Shown here in pieces: positions 1 to 7,970 of a stretch of DNA of 17,510 bases. The DNA is taken from positions 1 through 17,510 of the forward strand of contig JAWXTR010000066.1 of the NCBI GenBank assembly GCA_044433365.1, read 5' to 3'. A model generated the notes under the pieces. It had not been told where the DNA came from and searched no databases. It worked only from the letters and a program-made list of their open reading frames with translations. The stretch is from CAMQVM01 sp044433365. GTDB lineage: Bacteria; Bacteroidota; Bacteroidia; Bacteroidales; Rikenellaceae. Position 1 is the stretch's first letter, and each line of letters starts with the position of its first letter. Both the position numbers and the translations under genes were made by a program.

Positions 1-119
1 GCGATATTTTTCACCATTAAATCTCAATATAGAACCACTATATTTTCGATTCAATAGCAAAAAATCTCATCTCCAATAGCACTTTTAAAAATACACCAAT
101 AATTATTTTACCCTACTTA
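1..119 (+). mobile_element. Partial copy of 163-bp TA-flanked foldback element (MITE)
   Basis: This is the right-hand 117 bp of an element seen complete at 5117-5279, 8950-9112 and 13281-13443; the first 46 bp lie outside the window. It ends with CCCTACT followed by TA (118-119). It differs from the most common sequence at one visible position (CACCATT instead of CACTATT near base 14). It has no coding capacity. Confidence 0.9.
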
Positions 120-351
120 GGTCTAAATAATTTTTGTAAACGTAATAAAAATTTAAATATGTTGTTACTTTTTTTGTAAAAATTTTAAAATTATTTTTGA
201 TTTCTCTATTTCTATTACTATATTTATGTCAATAATAAAAATTTGCAATTTAATCAGCATATTTTTAGCCTATTTTATTAGAACTTCTAATATCTCTTGT
301 TTTTAAATAAAAATAATTTAAAAACGGAGAGCTTTTCTAAAATAAATAATC
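120..351. other. AT-rich intergenic region without a gene
   Basis: Very AT-rich DNA between the element and the tatD promoter. I see no gene or RNA here. It contains GAACTTCTAATATCTCT (281-297), one instance of a degenerate short motif that recurs at 5291-5307, 7990-8003 and 8525-8542. Confidence 0.5.
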
Positions 352-359
352 TATATTTG
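352..359 (+). promoter_or_regulatory. Promoter -7 box upstream of tatD
   Basis: TATATTTG matches the Bacteroidota -7 consensus TAnnTTTG and lies 22 bases before the tatD start codon. No good TTTG -33 box is present at the usual distance, only CTTTTC around 332-337. The predicted transcript would have a leader of about 15 nt. Confidence 0.5.
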
Positions 360-381
360 TGCCCAGAAATAAAAAACATTT

Positions 382-1155
382 ATGATTTTTACCGATACAC
401 ATTCACACCTCTACTCAGAGCAGTTTGAAGAGGATATTTGTCAAGTGGTGGAGCGAGCAGTGAAAGAGGGGGTGACAAAGATGATAATCCCTGCAACCGC
501 TTACTCTAATTATGCGCAAGTAGAGGAGCTGTGTGCAAAATTTCCGGATAATATGTTTGCAGCCTATGGGCTTCATCCTACCGATATAGACGAAAATACC
601 GATATTGATTTTGAGCTTCAAAAATTGGAAGAGCAGATAGCAAAGGGTGGAGTAGTGGCTATCGGTGAGACTGGTTTGGATATGTATTGGTCGGTAGAGC
701 ATATCGACAAGCAAATTTTGTCGCTACGTCGTCATTTTGAACTATCTATAAAATATAACCTTCCTCTAATAATCCATGTAAGAGAGGCGTTCGACCAAAT
801 TATTGAGCAGTTGGAGCCTTACAGAGGAAAATTACGTGGTGTTTTACACGGATTTAGTGGTACATTTGAGCAGTCACAAAAAATTTTAGAGCTTGGCGAT
901 TTTATCTTTGGAATAGGCGGAGTAGTCACCTTTAAAAAAAGTTTACTGCCTTTGGCAGTGGCTCAAATTCCTCTCGAAAAAATTGTTTTGGAGACAGATT
1001 CTCCCTATCTTACGCCTACCCCTTTTCGTGGAAAACGTAACGAATCTAGTTATATTCCACTAATAGCAAAAAAAATTGCAGAGGTAAAAGGCATTGATAT
1101 AGAGGTAGTGGCGAGGGAGTGTGAAAAAAATTGTAAAAAAATGTTTGTTATTTAA
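382..1155 (+). CDS. tatD: TatD family metal-dependent hydrolase / DNase
   Basis: TatD proteins are cytoplasmic TIM-barrel metallohydrolases with 3'-5' exonuclease or deoxyribonuclease activity, linked to DNA repair and fragmentation. The 257-residue length is normal. The metal-site motifs are all visible: DTHSHL with H7 and H9 at the N-terminus, GLHP (63-66), GETGLD with E96 and D100, IIHVREA with H132, LHGFSG with H156, and ETDSPYLTP with D206. The ATG lies 22 bases after a consensus -7 box and directly opens the first metal-binding strand, so the start is secure. The asparaginase gene follows after 55 bases without an obvious promoter, suggesting co-transcription. The family name is certain; the natural substrate cannot be read from sequence. 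Confidence 0.95.
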   Translation: MIFTDTHSHLYSEQFEEDICQVVERAVKEGVTKMIIPATAYSNYAQVEELCAKFPDNMFAAYGLHPTDIDENTDIDFELQKLEEQIAKGGVVAIGETGLDMYWSVEHIDKQILSLRRHFELSIKYNLPLIIHVREAFDQIIEQLEPYRGKLRGVLHGFSGTFEQSQKILELGDFIFGIGGVVTFKKSLLPLAVAQIPLEKIVLETDSPYLTPTPFRGKRNESSYIPLIAKKIAEVKGIDIEVVARECEKNCKKMFVI

Positions 1156-1210
1156 TAATGAATTGTTAATTTCGTAGTCATAAAACGGATAAAATATCAG
1201 AGTTTTTCTA

Positions 1211-2233
1211 ATGGGTGTACTTATTATATATACTGGCGGAACTATAGGTATGAAAACAAATCCTGAGAGTGGAGCATTAGCTCCTTTCAACTTCTCGGAG
1301 ATTGAAAAAGAGGTTCCAGAGCTTCGGAAATTTGGGGTCTCAATATCAACTTATACCTTTAGCCCTACTATAGATTCTTCTAACGTTTTACCAGAGCATT
1401 GGGGTGCTTTAGCAAGAATAATTAAGGAAAACTACGATTTATATGATGGTTTTGTAGTGCTCCATGGTACCGATACTATGTCTTACACCGCTTCGGCTTT
1501 GAGCTTTATGCTTCAAAATTTGGATAAAGCTGTGGTGTTTACAGGTAGCCAAATACCTATTGGAGTGTTGCGTACAGATGGTAAAGAGAACCTAATTACA
1601 GCCGTAGAGATTGCCTCTTCGCTAGTTGGTGGAAAGAGTGTTGTACCTGAGGTTACAATATTTTTTCATAATCAACTATTTCGTGCAAATCGTACAACAA
1701 AACATAGCGCAGAGTATCTAAATGCTTTTTGTTCGCATAATTACCCTGTACTAGCTTCGGCAGGTATAGATATAAATTATAATCACAACTATATCAGAAA
1801 GGTAGATAGTTTTTTACCCTCATTTGATATACAGCAAAATATGTGTAGCGATGTAACAATACTACGTATATTTCCAGGCATTACGCAAAAGGTTGTAAAC
1901 TCTATTTTGTCGGCTGAGGGGATTAAAGGAGTAATTTTGGAGAGCTACGGTTCGGGGAATGCTCCGCAACACGAGTGGTTTTTTGAAGAGCTATCTGAAG
2001 CGATAGATAGAGGTGTCGTAATAGTAAATATTACTCAATGTAGCGAAGGACGTGTCAATATGGAGTTGTATGATACGGGAAAAAGATTGGGTAAAATTGG
2101 CGTAATAAGTGGCGAGGACCTTACTGTCGAAAGTGCCCTTACAAAGCTAATGTTTTTGCTCGCTCAAGAGCTTCCACATAAAGTTTTATTGGAGCGTTTA
2201 GTCGAACCTTTAAGAGGAGAAATGAGTTGTTAA
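1211..2233 (+). CDS. ansA: Type I (cytoplasmic) L-asparaginase
   Basis: Hydrolyses L-asparagine to aspartate and ammonia. The 340-residue protein has no signal peptide, which with the overall sequence points to the cytoplasmic type I enzyme rather than the periplasmic type II. The first catalytic threonine lies in YTGGTIG (T11) and the second motif, HGTDTM, spans residues 85-90 (T87, D88). TGSQIPIG (111-118) and RANRTTK, which carries the expected active-site lysine, follow in family order. It lies 55 bases downstream of tatD on the same strand with no consensus promoter between, so the two probably share a transcript. The ATG is the first in frame and sits just before the core strand, so the N-terminus is short but complete. 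Confidence 0.93.
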   Translation: MGVLIIYTGGTIGMKTNPESGALAPFNFSEIEKEVPELRKFGVSISTYTFSPTIDSSNVLPEHWGALARIIKENYDLYDGFVVLHGTDTMSYTASALSFMLQNLDKAVVFTGSQIPIGVLRTDGKENLITAVEIASSLVGGKSVVPEVTIFFHNQLFRANRTTKHSAEYLNAFCSHNYPVLASAGIDINYNHNYIRKVDSFLPSFDIQQNMCSDVTILRIFPGITQKVVNSILSAEGIKGVILESYGSGNAPQHEWFFEELSEAIDRGVVIVNITQCSEGRVNMELYDTGKRLGKIGVISGEDLTVESALTKLMFLLAQELPHKVLLERLVEPLRGEMSC

Positions 2234-2380
2234 TGGTTTTTTAAGAAAAAAATTGCGTAAAAAACACAACATTTATTAAGATATTTGTTTAATTTTTAAC
2301 AAAAATAGCCTTTTAGCAATAAATTTAGGTTAAATTTAAAAATATGTTGTGAAATACGTTTTTTATTAAATATAAAACTG

Positions 2381-2388
2381 TATCTTTG
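2381..2388 (+). promoter_or_regulatory. Promoter -7 box for the exbB cluster
   Basis: TATCTTTG is a perfect TAnnTTTG match. A T-run at 2359-2364 is at best a weak -33 box with about 18 bases of spacing. It would start a transcript near 2395 and leave a leader of about 220 nt before exbB. Confidence 0.55.
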
Positions 2389-2394
2389 CTCTTA

Positions 2395-2618
2395 TGAATT
2401 GGGATAGTGAGATTAATTTTTATTAAAAAAAAAGGATTTTATCTTCTGCTATTTCAAGAAAAAATGGTAGGCTCTTAATAATTGAAAAATTTTAGAGTGC
2501 CTATTTAAAAACTTGACAAAAATAAATTTTTAACCAAAATATTTTAAATTTTTGAATTAACTAGAAGTAACTAATAAATTAATTAATATAGTACTAATTC
2601 AAAACAAGTGTTTTTATT
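2395..2618 (+). promoter_or_regulatory. Long AT-rich 5' leader of exbB
   Basis: No conserved riboswitch is recognisable. It holds an imperfect hairpin: TAGGCTCT (2468-2475) can pair with AGAGTGCCTA (2494-2503) if two bases bulge. A 10-codon open frame starts at 2394, right at the predicted transcript start, and a 4-codon frame (ATG at 2464) overlaps the hairpin. Whether either is translated is unknown. The rest of the 2234-2618 gap shows only AT-rich sequence. Confidence 0.3.
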
Positions 2619-3359
2619 ATGAAAAAGCTTTTTTCGATTGTTGCAGTAGCAGGTTTCACTGCTTTCTCATCGGTTGCTGCGTTTGCACAAACAGCAGCTG
2701 CAAATCCTGAAACTGACGTTGCAGGACAACCAATGCACCAAGTTCTTAAGGATCAATTCTTAGCTGGTGGTGCTGAGTGGATGGCTCCACTTCTTTTATG
2801 TTTAATCTTAGGTTTGTCGATTGTTATCGAGCGTATTATCTCTCTTAACCTTGCGACTACAAACACTAAGAAACTTTTAACTAAAGTTGAAGAGGCTCTA
2901 GCTTCTGGTGGCGTTGAAGCTGCTAAAGAAGTTTGTCGTACTACACGTGGTCCAGTTGCTTCTATCTTCTATCAAGGTCTTCTTCGTTATGATGAAGGTT
3001 TAGATGTAGTTGAAAAATCAGTTGTATCTTACGGTTCAGTTCAAATGGGTCAATTAGAGAGTGGTCTTTCTTGGATTTCTCTATTTATCTCTCTTGCTCC
3101 AATGCTTGGTTTCATGGGTACTGTAGTAGGTATGATTGGTGCATTCGATAACATCGCTGTTGCTGGTGACGTTTCTCCTGCTATCGTTGCGGGTGGTATC
3201 AAAGTTGCCCTTCTTACAACAGTAGGTGGTCTTATCGTGGGTGTTATCCTTCAGTTATTCTACAACTACCTTCTTTCAAAAATCGATGCTCTAGTTCTTA
3301 GCATGGAAGATTCATCTATCTCTTTGATAGATATCATTACTAAATTCAGCAAAAAGTAA
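2619..3359 (+). CDS. exbB: MotA/TolQ/ExbB proton channel family protein (ExbB)
   Basis: ExbB forms the inner-membrane pentamer that, with ExbD, uses the proton gradient to energise TonB and outer-membrane transporters. The 246-residue protein starts with a likely signal peptide (cleavage after AFA, residue 23), an extra N-terminal segment common in Bacteroidota ExbB. The first membrane helix is about 55-75, followed by a cytoplasmic domain, a second helix at about 151-176 carrying the family signature LAPMLGFMGTVVGM (159-172), and a third at about 190-215. Codon choice is more biased than in neighbours (frequent GGT, CTT, GCT, TTC, ATC), which suggests high expression. The partner genes follow on the same strand after a 160-base gap containing a hairpin. 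No tonB lies in the window. Confidence 0.93.
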   Translation: MKKLFSIVAVAGFTAFSSVAAFAQTAAANPETDVAGQPMHQVLKDQFLAGGAEWMAPLLLCLILGLSIVIERIISLNLATTNTKKLLTKVEEALASGGVEAAKEVCRTTRGPVASIFYQGLLRYDEGLDVVEKSVVSYGSVQMGQLESGLSWISLFISLAPMLGFMGTVVGMIGAFDNIAVAGDVSPAIVAGGIKVALLTTVGGLIVGVILQLFYNYLLSKIDALVLSMEDSSISLIDIITKFSKK

Positions 3360-3381
3360 TTTTTGACTCGAAGAAAAGTTA

Positions 3382-3401
3382 TTAGACCTTTGTTGGTCTA
3401 A
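3382..3401 (+). promoter_or_regulatory. Intercistronic hairpin after exbB
   Basis: TTAGACC (3382-3388), a six-base loop and GGTCTAA (3395-3401) form a perfect 7-bp stem 22 bases after the exbB stop. No U-run follows, so it is not a classical terminator. It may stabilise or process the exbB part of the transcript. The remaining gap to 3519 shows no consensus promoter. Confidence 0.4.
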
Positions 3402-3519
3402 ATGTTGAAGAATTAAAAATGGACTAAGTGTAATAGCATAAAATATATAATAGTTGCACTTTAGATGTTATTATTAATTTTATGCCTTTACATAAGGCCG
3501 TTAAAACAGTAATTGACTT

Positions 3520-3921
3520 ATGAAATATTTATCAATAATCAGATACATATTGCTAATAGTATCAGTACTAGTCGTTGCACTTTATTTTGCAGGAGTTACT
3601 ACAAGTGTAGATCCAATGCTTAATATGGCTTATGCACTTCTAGGCGCATCGATTATATTAGCAGTAGTACTTCCAGTATTCAACTTTGCTAAAAACCCTA
3701 AAGGTGCAGCTCGCTCAATGGTAGGTTTAGTAGTTGTTTTGGGTATCCTTGGTATTGCTTATAGCATGTCTGACGCAACTCCAATCGTAACTACTTCTGC
3801 AACTTTTGACAATCCTTTAGAGCTTCGCTTAAGTGATACAGGTCTTTTCACGACTTATATCGCATTCGGTGGTGCTATTGCTAGCATTTTTGTACTAGAA
3901 GTTTACAACATGTTTAAATAA
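3520..3921 (+). CDS. Small four-helix membrane protein between exbB and exbD
   Basis: A 133-residue, almost entirely hydrophobic protein with four likely membrane helices at about 7-27, 35-55, 66-83 and 108-131, and little soluble sequence apart from a loop at about 84-107. I recognise no named domain or catalytic motif. From general knowledge of Bacteroidota, a small membrane protein is often found between ExbB and the two ExbD genes, so it is probably an accessory part of the same energising complex; this is inference from position. It lies 42 bases before the first exbD and shares its strand. The start is the first ATG and directly precedes helix one. Confidence 0.8.
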   Translation: MKYLSIIRYILLIVSVLVVALYFAGVTTSVDPMLNMAYALLGASIILAVVLPVFNFAKNPKGAARSMVGLVVVLGILGIAYSMSDATPIVTTSATFDNPLELRLSDTGLFTTYIAFGGAIASIFVLEVYNMFK

Positions 3922-3963
3922 TCCTTTTGCATATTAAATGCAGAAGTAACAAAAGCAAAAGAT

Positions 3964-4539
3964 ATGGCAAAAAGAGGTATACCAGAGATCAATGCTTCAT
4001 CTCAAGCCGATATTGCTTTCCTTCTATTAATATTCTATCTTGTTTCTACTACAATGAACGTAGATTCGGGTATCCAACGTATGCTTCCACCATGGATTGA
4101 GCAAACAACGCAAGATGCCAACAAGATTAACGAACGTAATATTATGAAAGTTTCGGTTTCTAGCCAAGATAAGTTACTTATCGGGGATCAATGGGCAGAT
4201 ATTACTCAGCTAAAGGAGAAGGTAAAAGAATTTATCGTAAATCCTACAAACGCTGAAAATCTACCAGAGAAAGAGATGACAGAGATCGACATTATAGGAG
4301 AGTATCCTGTAAGTAAAGGAGTTATTTCTCTACAAAATACTCGTGAGACTAGTTACAATATGTATGTAACAGTTCAAAATGAGTTAAGTAGAGCAGTTAG
4401 AGAGCTTCGTGATGATCTTTCTATGCAAAAATTCGGCAAGAAATTTTCGGATTTAGAGGGTGATCAAATGAAAGCTATCACTAAAGCAATTCCAACACAA
4501 ATTTCAGAGGCTGAGCCTCGTGACATGACTAAAAAATAG
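3964..4539 (+). CDS. exbD: ExbD/TolR family protein (first copy)
   Basis: ExbD couples the ExbB proton channel to TonB. The 191-residue protein has a short cytoplasmic start, one membrane helix at about 15-33 beginning with ADIAFLLLIFYL, in which D16 is the expected proton-carrying aspartate, and a periplasmic domain. It is longer than a typical ExbD (about 140 residues). The extra part lies roughly at 95-191 and is polar and rich in charged residues, ending in a hydrophilic tail. The second exbD follows after only 8 bases, so the two are surely co-transcribed and probably translationally coupled. Confidence 0.92.
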   Translation: MAKRGIPEINASSQADIAFLLLIFYLVSTTMNVDSGIQRMLPPWIEQTTQDANKINERNIMKVSVSSQDKLLIGDQWADITQLKEKVKEFIVNPTNAENLPEKEMTEIDIIGEYPVSKGVISLQNTRETSYNMYVTVQNELSRAVRELRDDLSMQKFGKKFSDLEGDQMKAITKAIPTQISEAEPRDMTKK

Positions 4540-4547
4540 AGAATATT

Positions 4548-5018
4548 ATGGCAGTAATGAAGAAAAAGGGGAACAAATCTGTTCCTGCGGTGAGTACATC
4601 GTCGCTTCCGGATATTATCTACATGTTACTTTTCTTCTTCATGGTAACAACAGTTATGCGTGAAGTTGAATTACAAGTTCAGATTAAATTACCTGAAGCT
4701 ACTGAGATTCAGAAATTAGAGAAAAAGTCGCTTGTAAGTTACATCTACGTAGGTCCTCCTACAAAACAATTAGCTGCTAAATGGGGTGATAGTCCTCGTA
4801 TTCAGTTAAATGGTGCTTACAAACAAGCTGCTGAAATTACAGACTTTATCGCTGCTGAGCGTGATAAACTTTCAGAAAGTGATAGAAATGCGATGACAGT
4901 AAGTTTGAAAGCTGACAGAAGTATCCGTATGGGTATTATTACAGATATTAAACAAGAGCTTCGTAAAGCTAATGCTCTAAAACTTAGCTACACTGCTCAA
5001 AAAGGTATGGGTATTTAA
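4548..5018 (+). CDS. exbD: ExbD/TolR family protein (second copy)
   Basis: A second, divergent ExbD of 156 residues. It has a basic N-terminus (KKKGNK), then LPDIIYMLLFFFMVTTVM, where D22 is the proton-carrying aspartate of the single helix (about 21-39), then a periplasmic domain. Tandem unlike ExbD proteins are usual in Bacteroidota TonB systems and may form a heteromer or serve different TonB proteins; the sequence does not decide between these. The 8-base gap from the first exbD places it last in this operon, because a strong terminator follows 32 bases after the stop. An internal ATG at codon 4 could also be used as start. Confidence 0.92.
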   Translation: MAVMKKKGNKSVPAVSTSSLPDIIYMLLFFFMVTTVMREVELQVQIKLPEATEIQKLEKKSLVSYIYVGPPTKQLAAKWGDSPRIQLNGAYKQAAEITDFIAAERDKLSESDRNAMTVSLKADRSIRMGIITDIKQELRKANALKLSYTAQKGMGI

Positions 5019-5050
5019 TTTATATCCAAACCAATAGTTTAACTTTCTAT

Positions 5051-5083
5051 AAGAGGTTGTTTCGAAAGAAACAGCCTCTTTTT
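5051..5083 (+). terminator. Intrinsic terminator of the exbB-exbD operon
   Basis: AAGAGGTTGTTTC (5051-5063), a GAAA loop and GAAACAGCCTCTT (5068-5080) form a 13-bp stem with one G-T pair, followed by TTT. It lies 32 bases after the second exbD stop. Confidence 0.9.
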
Positions 5084-5114
5084 GCGTTTATAAAAAAATT
5101 AATTATTTTTGCAT

Positions 5115-5281
5115 TAAGTAGGGTAAAATAATTATTGGTGTATTTTTAAAAGTGCTATTGGAGATGAGATTTTTTGCTATTGAATCGAAAATATAGTGGT
5201 TCTATATTGAGATTTAATAGTGAAAAATATCGCTCCAAGAGTGCTATTAAGAATATGGCAATAATTGTTTTACACTACTTA
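5115..5281 (-). mobile_element. Complete 163-bp foldback element (MITE), inverted copy
   Basis: The element occupies 5117-5279 and is flanked by TA at 5115-5116 and 5280-5281. It is in opposite orientation to the other three copies and matches the majority sequence throughout. Its two halves are inverted repeats of each other; the outer 21 bp (AGTAGGGTAAAATAATTATTG against AGTAGTGTAAAACAATTATTG) differ at two positions. It sits between the operon terminator and the glycoside hydrolase gene. Confidence 0.93.
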
Positions 5282-5286
5282 AATAT

Positions 5287-5331
5287 AAGGGAACTTCTAA
5301 AATCTCTCAAAATTCGGAATTTTAAACTCCC
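5287..5331 (+). repeat. Short imperfect palindromic repeat
   Basis: It begins AAGGGAACTTCTAAAATC and ends TTTTAAACTCCC, so its ends are an imperfect inverted repeat. A related sequence in opposite orientation is at 8501-8548 and shares the run AACTTCTAAAATCTCTCAAAA exactly on the other strand except near its end. The element at 5115-5281 lies directly before it. It falls in the upstream region of the glycoside hydrolase gene. Confidence 0.6.
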
Positions 5332-5402
5332 TATAATAAAAATATTAACAATATTTTGATGTAAGTCGATTATTGTAGTTCATCTTCCCAAAAGTTATAA
5401 TT

Positions 5403-7814
5403 ATGAAAAAAACCCTACTATCCTTAATTACCCTCTGCACCTCTATTTTTGCATTTGCAGAGAATCCATTAATTACTACAATGTATACTGCTGATCCAAC
5501 TGCACGTGTGATTAATGGCAAACTATTTCTTTTTCCATCCTCTGATGTTGCACCAGTAGAGGGAAAAGGCAACAATGGCTTTTATATGCCATACTATCAT
5601 GTATTTTCTTCTGAAAATTTGATAGATTGGTGTGACCATGGTCGTCAAATCGACCAAAATGATATTCCTTGGGGGCAGAAAGATTCTTATGCTCTTTGGG
5701 CACCTACCTGCATTGAAAAAGATGGTAAATATTACTATTATTTTCCTGCTCAACCAAATGGTTCGGAAAAAGGACATAGAGTCGGTGTAGCAGTGGCATC
5801 TAATCCCGAAGGACCCTACACTATAGAGCCAAATCCTATTGAGGGTGTGTCTGGAATTGATCCTGATGTTTTTATTGACGACGATGGAACTCCATACATC
5901 TATTGGGGTTGTGGTGATAATATGCTTGGTTGTAAGTTAAAACCAAATATGAAAGAGCTTGATGGAACACCCAAAAAAATCACCTCTTTACCGCCTATGT
6001 ACAAAGAGGCATCTTTTGTATTTAAGCGCAATGGTATCTACTATTTTACCTTTTCGCATGCTACACCATATCGCAACTGCGAGCTAAGTTATGCAACAAG
6101 TGATTCGCCACTAGGAGAGTTTCAATATCAAGGTGCATTTATGAAACAGTGGGATGATTGTTGGACAAACCACCACTCAATTGTGGAATATAATGGCGAT
6201 TGGTTGCTTTTTTATCATCATGCCGATATTAGTGGTAAATCTAAAATGCGTTCGACTTGTGCCGACTACCTTACTTTCCGTAAAGATGGTCGTATAAATA
6301 TGGTTGAGCCAACTGTAAGAGGTGTGGGTATTCAAAATGCTTCTGCACAAATTCAAATAGATAGATATTCTGATATTTCTGAACAAGGTGTAAATATTAC
6401 CCGTTTAGGAAGTGAATTTCCAGCAAATTGGCAGGCTGAAAAGTGTGAAAATGGGGGATGGATTCGCTATAATAATGTCGATTTTTCGGATGCTGACTAT
6501 CAATCAATAAGAGTGCGAAGCGCATCGGCTGATATGAAGAAGGCTAAACGCTTAGTCGTTCGTGAAAATGGTTATTATGGTGAGGTTATAGCTGAGGTAA
6601 ACATTCCATCTACAAATAACTGGGCAGATTTTCTTGTAGTTACAGCAAACCTTAAATATTCACCAAAATCAACTATAGATTTGTTCTGTATGATAGAGGG
6701 CGATGAAGGAGAGCTTTTTAGTGTGGATTGGGTTCAATTTTCGACAGAAAAAAAGGAAAAAGAGAAGAGTTTAGTAGATTTCTTCCTACCTATGGAGCCA
6801 CAAAGCGCATTGACAAGCGATGTTGCGTGGGGCGATGATAATGTACGTCCAAGAGATGTGAAAAATGGCATTGAGGGTGTTATAGACAATAAATTAGAGT
6901 GGTGTTACTGGGATGGAGGCGTTGTAAAAGGCGATGACGGTAAATATCACCTCTATTGTAGTCGTTGGAATCAATCTTTTGCTCATGGTGTGGGTTGGAA
7001 AGAGGATTCTAAGGCTATCTATGCCGTAAGCGATAATATTATGGGTCCTTACGAAGATAAGGGTCTGATTTGGGCAAAAGACGATGGCGGAAAGGCGCAT
7101 AATGTGTTTGGTTTTCGATTAAATGATGGTAGATATGGTGTGGTAACTAGCGAAATTACCGATGGTATAATCTATGTTGCTGATAAACCTGAGGGACCGT
7201 TCAAAAAACTAGGAAATATTGAGATTGACACAAATGGAAAATCGCTTGGGTTGGCTCGTTATGGCAAAGCACCATATCACATGTCGAATGTTCAAGTGCG
7301 TCCTCACCCAAGTGGTAAGGGTTATATGTTGATTTGCCGCTCGACAGCAGTTTTGATTAGTGAGGATAATGTTTTAGGACCTTACAAAATAATGACAGGT
7401 AGAGTTTATGAAGATATTCCAGAGCTTGCTAAAAATTATAATGAAGATCCTACGATGTGGTATAGTGGAGGGCTTTATCATATCGTTTACAACCACTGGC
7501 CTTCAAAAATTTCACACCATTTTGTCTCAAAAGATGGTATTAATGATTGGAAATATTGCGGCGAGGCGTTTAATAAGGGCGAAACAAAAATATTTAAATA
7601 TTCTGATGGCACAATCAATGATTGGGAGTTTATTGAGCGTCCTACTGCTATTGTTGGCGAAGATGGGCACGTATCTCATTTTATCTTCTCTGTAATCGAC
7701 GTACACAAAGGTCAAGATGGTGCAAACGATAACCACGCAAGCAAAATTATTGTTGTACCATTTGATGGCGCAGGTTTTGATAAATATATGAATTCAATTG
7801 TGAATGCGAATTAA
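5403..7814 (+). CDS. Secreted GH43-type glycoside hydrolase: two propeller modules joined by a CBM6-like domain
   Basis: An 803-residue exported protein. The signal peptide has a likely cleavage site after AFA (residue 19). Module 1 (about 22-315) is a GH43 five-bladed propeller: candidate base D31 (TADPT), pKa-modulating D153 in GIDPDVFIDDDG, and general acid E202 (YKEASFVF). Residues about 316-445 look like a CBM6 beta-sandwich (NGGWIRYNNVDF, ending VDWVQF). Module 2 (about 460-803) is a second propeller-like domain with W-D-G-G at D504, EDPTMWY at D682 and ERPTA at E745 as candidate acidic residues; it resembles clan GH-F/J-type enzymes but I cannot assign a family. GH43 enzymes mostly attack arabinose- or xylose-containing side chains; the real substrate is unknown. 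It stands alone, with no SusC/D pair nearby. No consensus -7 box is seen; ATATTTTG near 5353 is one base short. Confidence 0.88.
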   Translation: MKKTLLSLITLCTSIFAFAENPLITTMYTADPTARVINGKLFLFPSSDVAPVEGKGNNGFYMPYYHVFSSENLIDWCDHGRQIDQNDIPWGQKDSYALWAPTCIEKDGKYYYYFPAQPNGSEKGHRVGVAVASNPEGPYTIEPNPIEGVSGIDPDVFIDDDGTPYIYWGCGDNMLGCKLKPNMKELDGTPKKITSLPPMYKEASFVFKRNGIYYFTFSHATPYRNCELSYATSDSPLGEFQYQGAFMKQWDDCWTNHHSIVEYNGDWLLFYHHADISGKSKMRSTCADYLTFRKDGRINMVEPTVRGVGIQNASAQIQIDRYSDISEQGVNITRLGSEFPANWQAEKCENGGWIRYNNVDFSDADYQSIRVRSASADMKKAKRLVVRENGYYGEVIAEVNIPSTNNWADFLVVTANLKYSPKSTIDLFCMIEGDEGELFSVDWVQFSTEKKEKEKSLVDFFLPMEPQSALTSDVAWGDDNVRPRDVKNGIEGVIDNKLEWCYWDGGVVKGDDGKYHLYCSRWNQSFAHGVGWKEDSKAIYAVSDNIMGPYEDKGLIWAKDDGGKAHNVFGFRLNDGRYGVVTSEITDGIIYVADKPEGPFKKLGNIEIDTNGKSLGLARYGKAPYHMSNVQVRPHPSGKGYMLICRSTAVLISEDNVLGPYKIMTGRVYEDIPELAKNYNEDPTMWYSGGLYHIVYNHWPSKISHHFVSKDGINDWKYCGEAFNKGETKIFKYSDGTINDWEFIERPTAIVGEDGHVSHFIFSVIDVHKGQDGANDNHASKIIVVPFDGAGFDKYMNSIVNAN

Positions 7815-7816
7815 GG

Positions 7817-7850
7817 TTAGAAAAAATATGCCTTTTGGGTTGGTAAAATC
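7817..7850 (+). repeat. Diverged repeat, copy A
   Basis: The stretch TTAGAAAAAATATGCC, followed by TTTTGGGTTGGTAAAATC, resembles 8360-8392 (TTAGAAAAAGCACGCC, then ATTTGGGCTGGCAAAAAT). The similarity is too long to be chance in this AT-rich DNA, but the copies have drifted. It begins just after the glycoside hydrolase stop. Confidence 0.45.
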
Positions 7851-7875
7851 TGTCACTTTAGTGCAAAAATAGAGG

Positions 7876-7970
7876 TAATTTTGAGGTTTTAGATTTGGAT
7901 TTTTCAAAATGTGAGCGTAGCGGTGCCTACGGTGCATTTTGTAAAATTCAAAGATGAAGCCTCAAAATAA
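7876..7970. repeat. 95-bp imperfect inverted repeat (foldback)
   Basis: The left arm runs from TAATTTTGAGG through TTTTCAAAATG to GAGCGTAG (7876-7920). The right arm, read on the other strand, runs TTATTTTGAGG, TTTTACAAAATG, CCGTAG. The arms of about 45 bases pair with few mismatches around the loop near 7921-7926. It lies downstream of the glycoside hydrolase gene and could fold in the RNA and act as a 3' end, though no U-run follows directly. It also lies within the region that truncates the lipoprotein gene. Confidence 0.65.

Noticed and set aside
5174..5359. 61-codon open frame on the + strand
   Set aside because: It lies mostly inside the 163-bp foldback element and the adjacent palindrome; the same sequence does not stay open as a gene in other copies, and the protein has no recognisable features.
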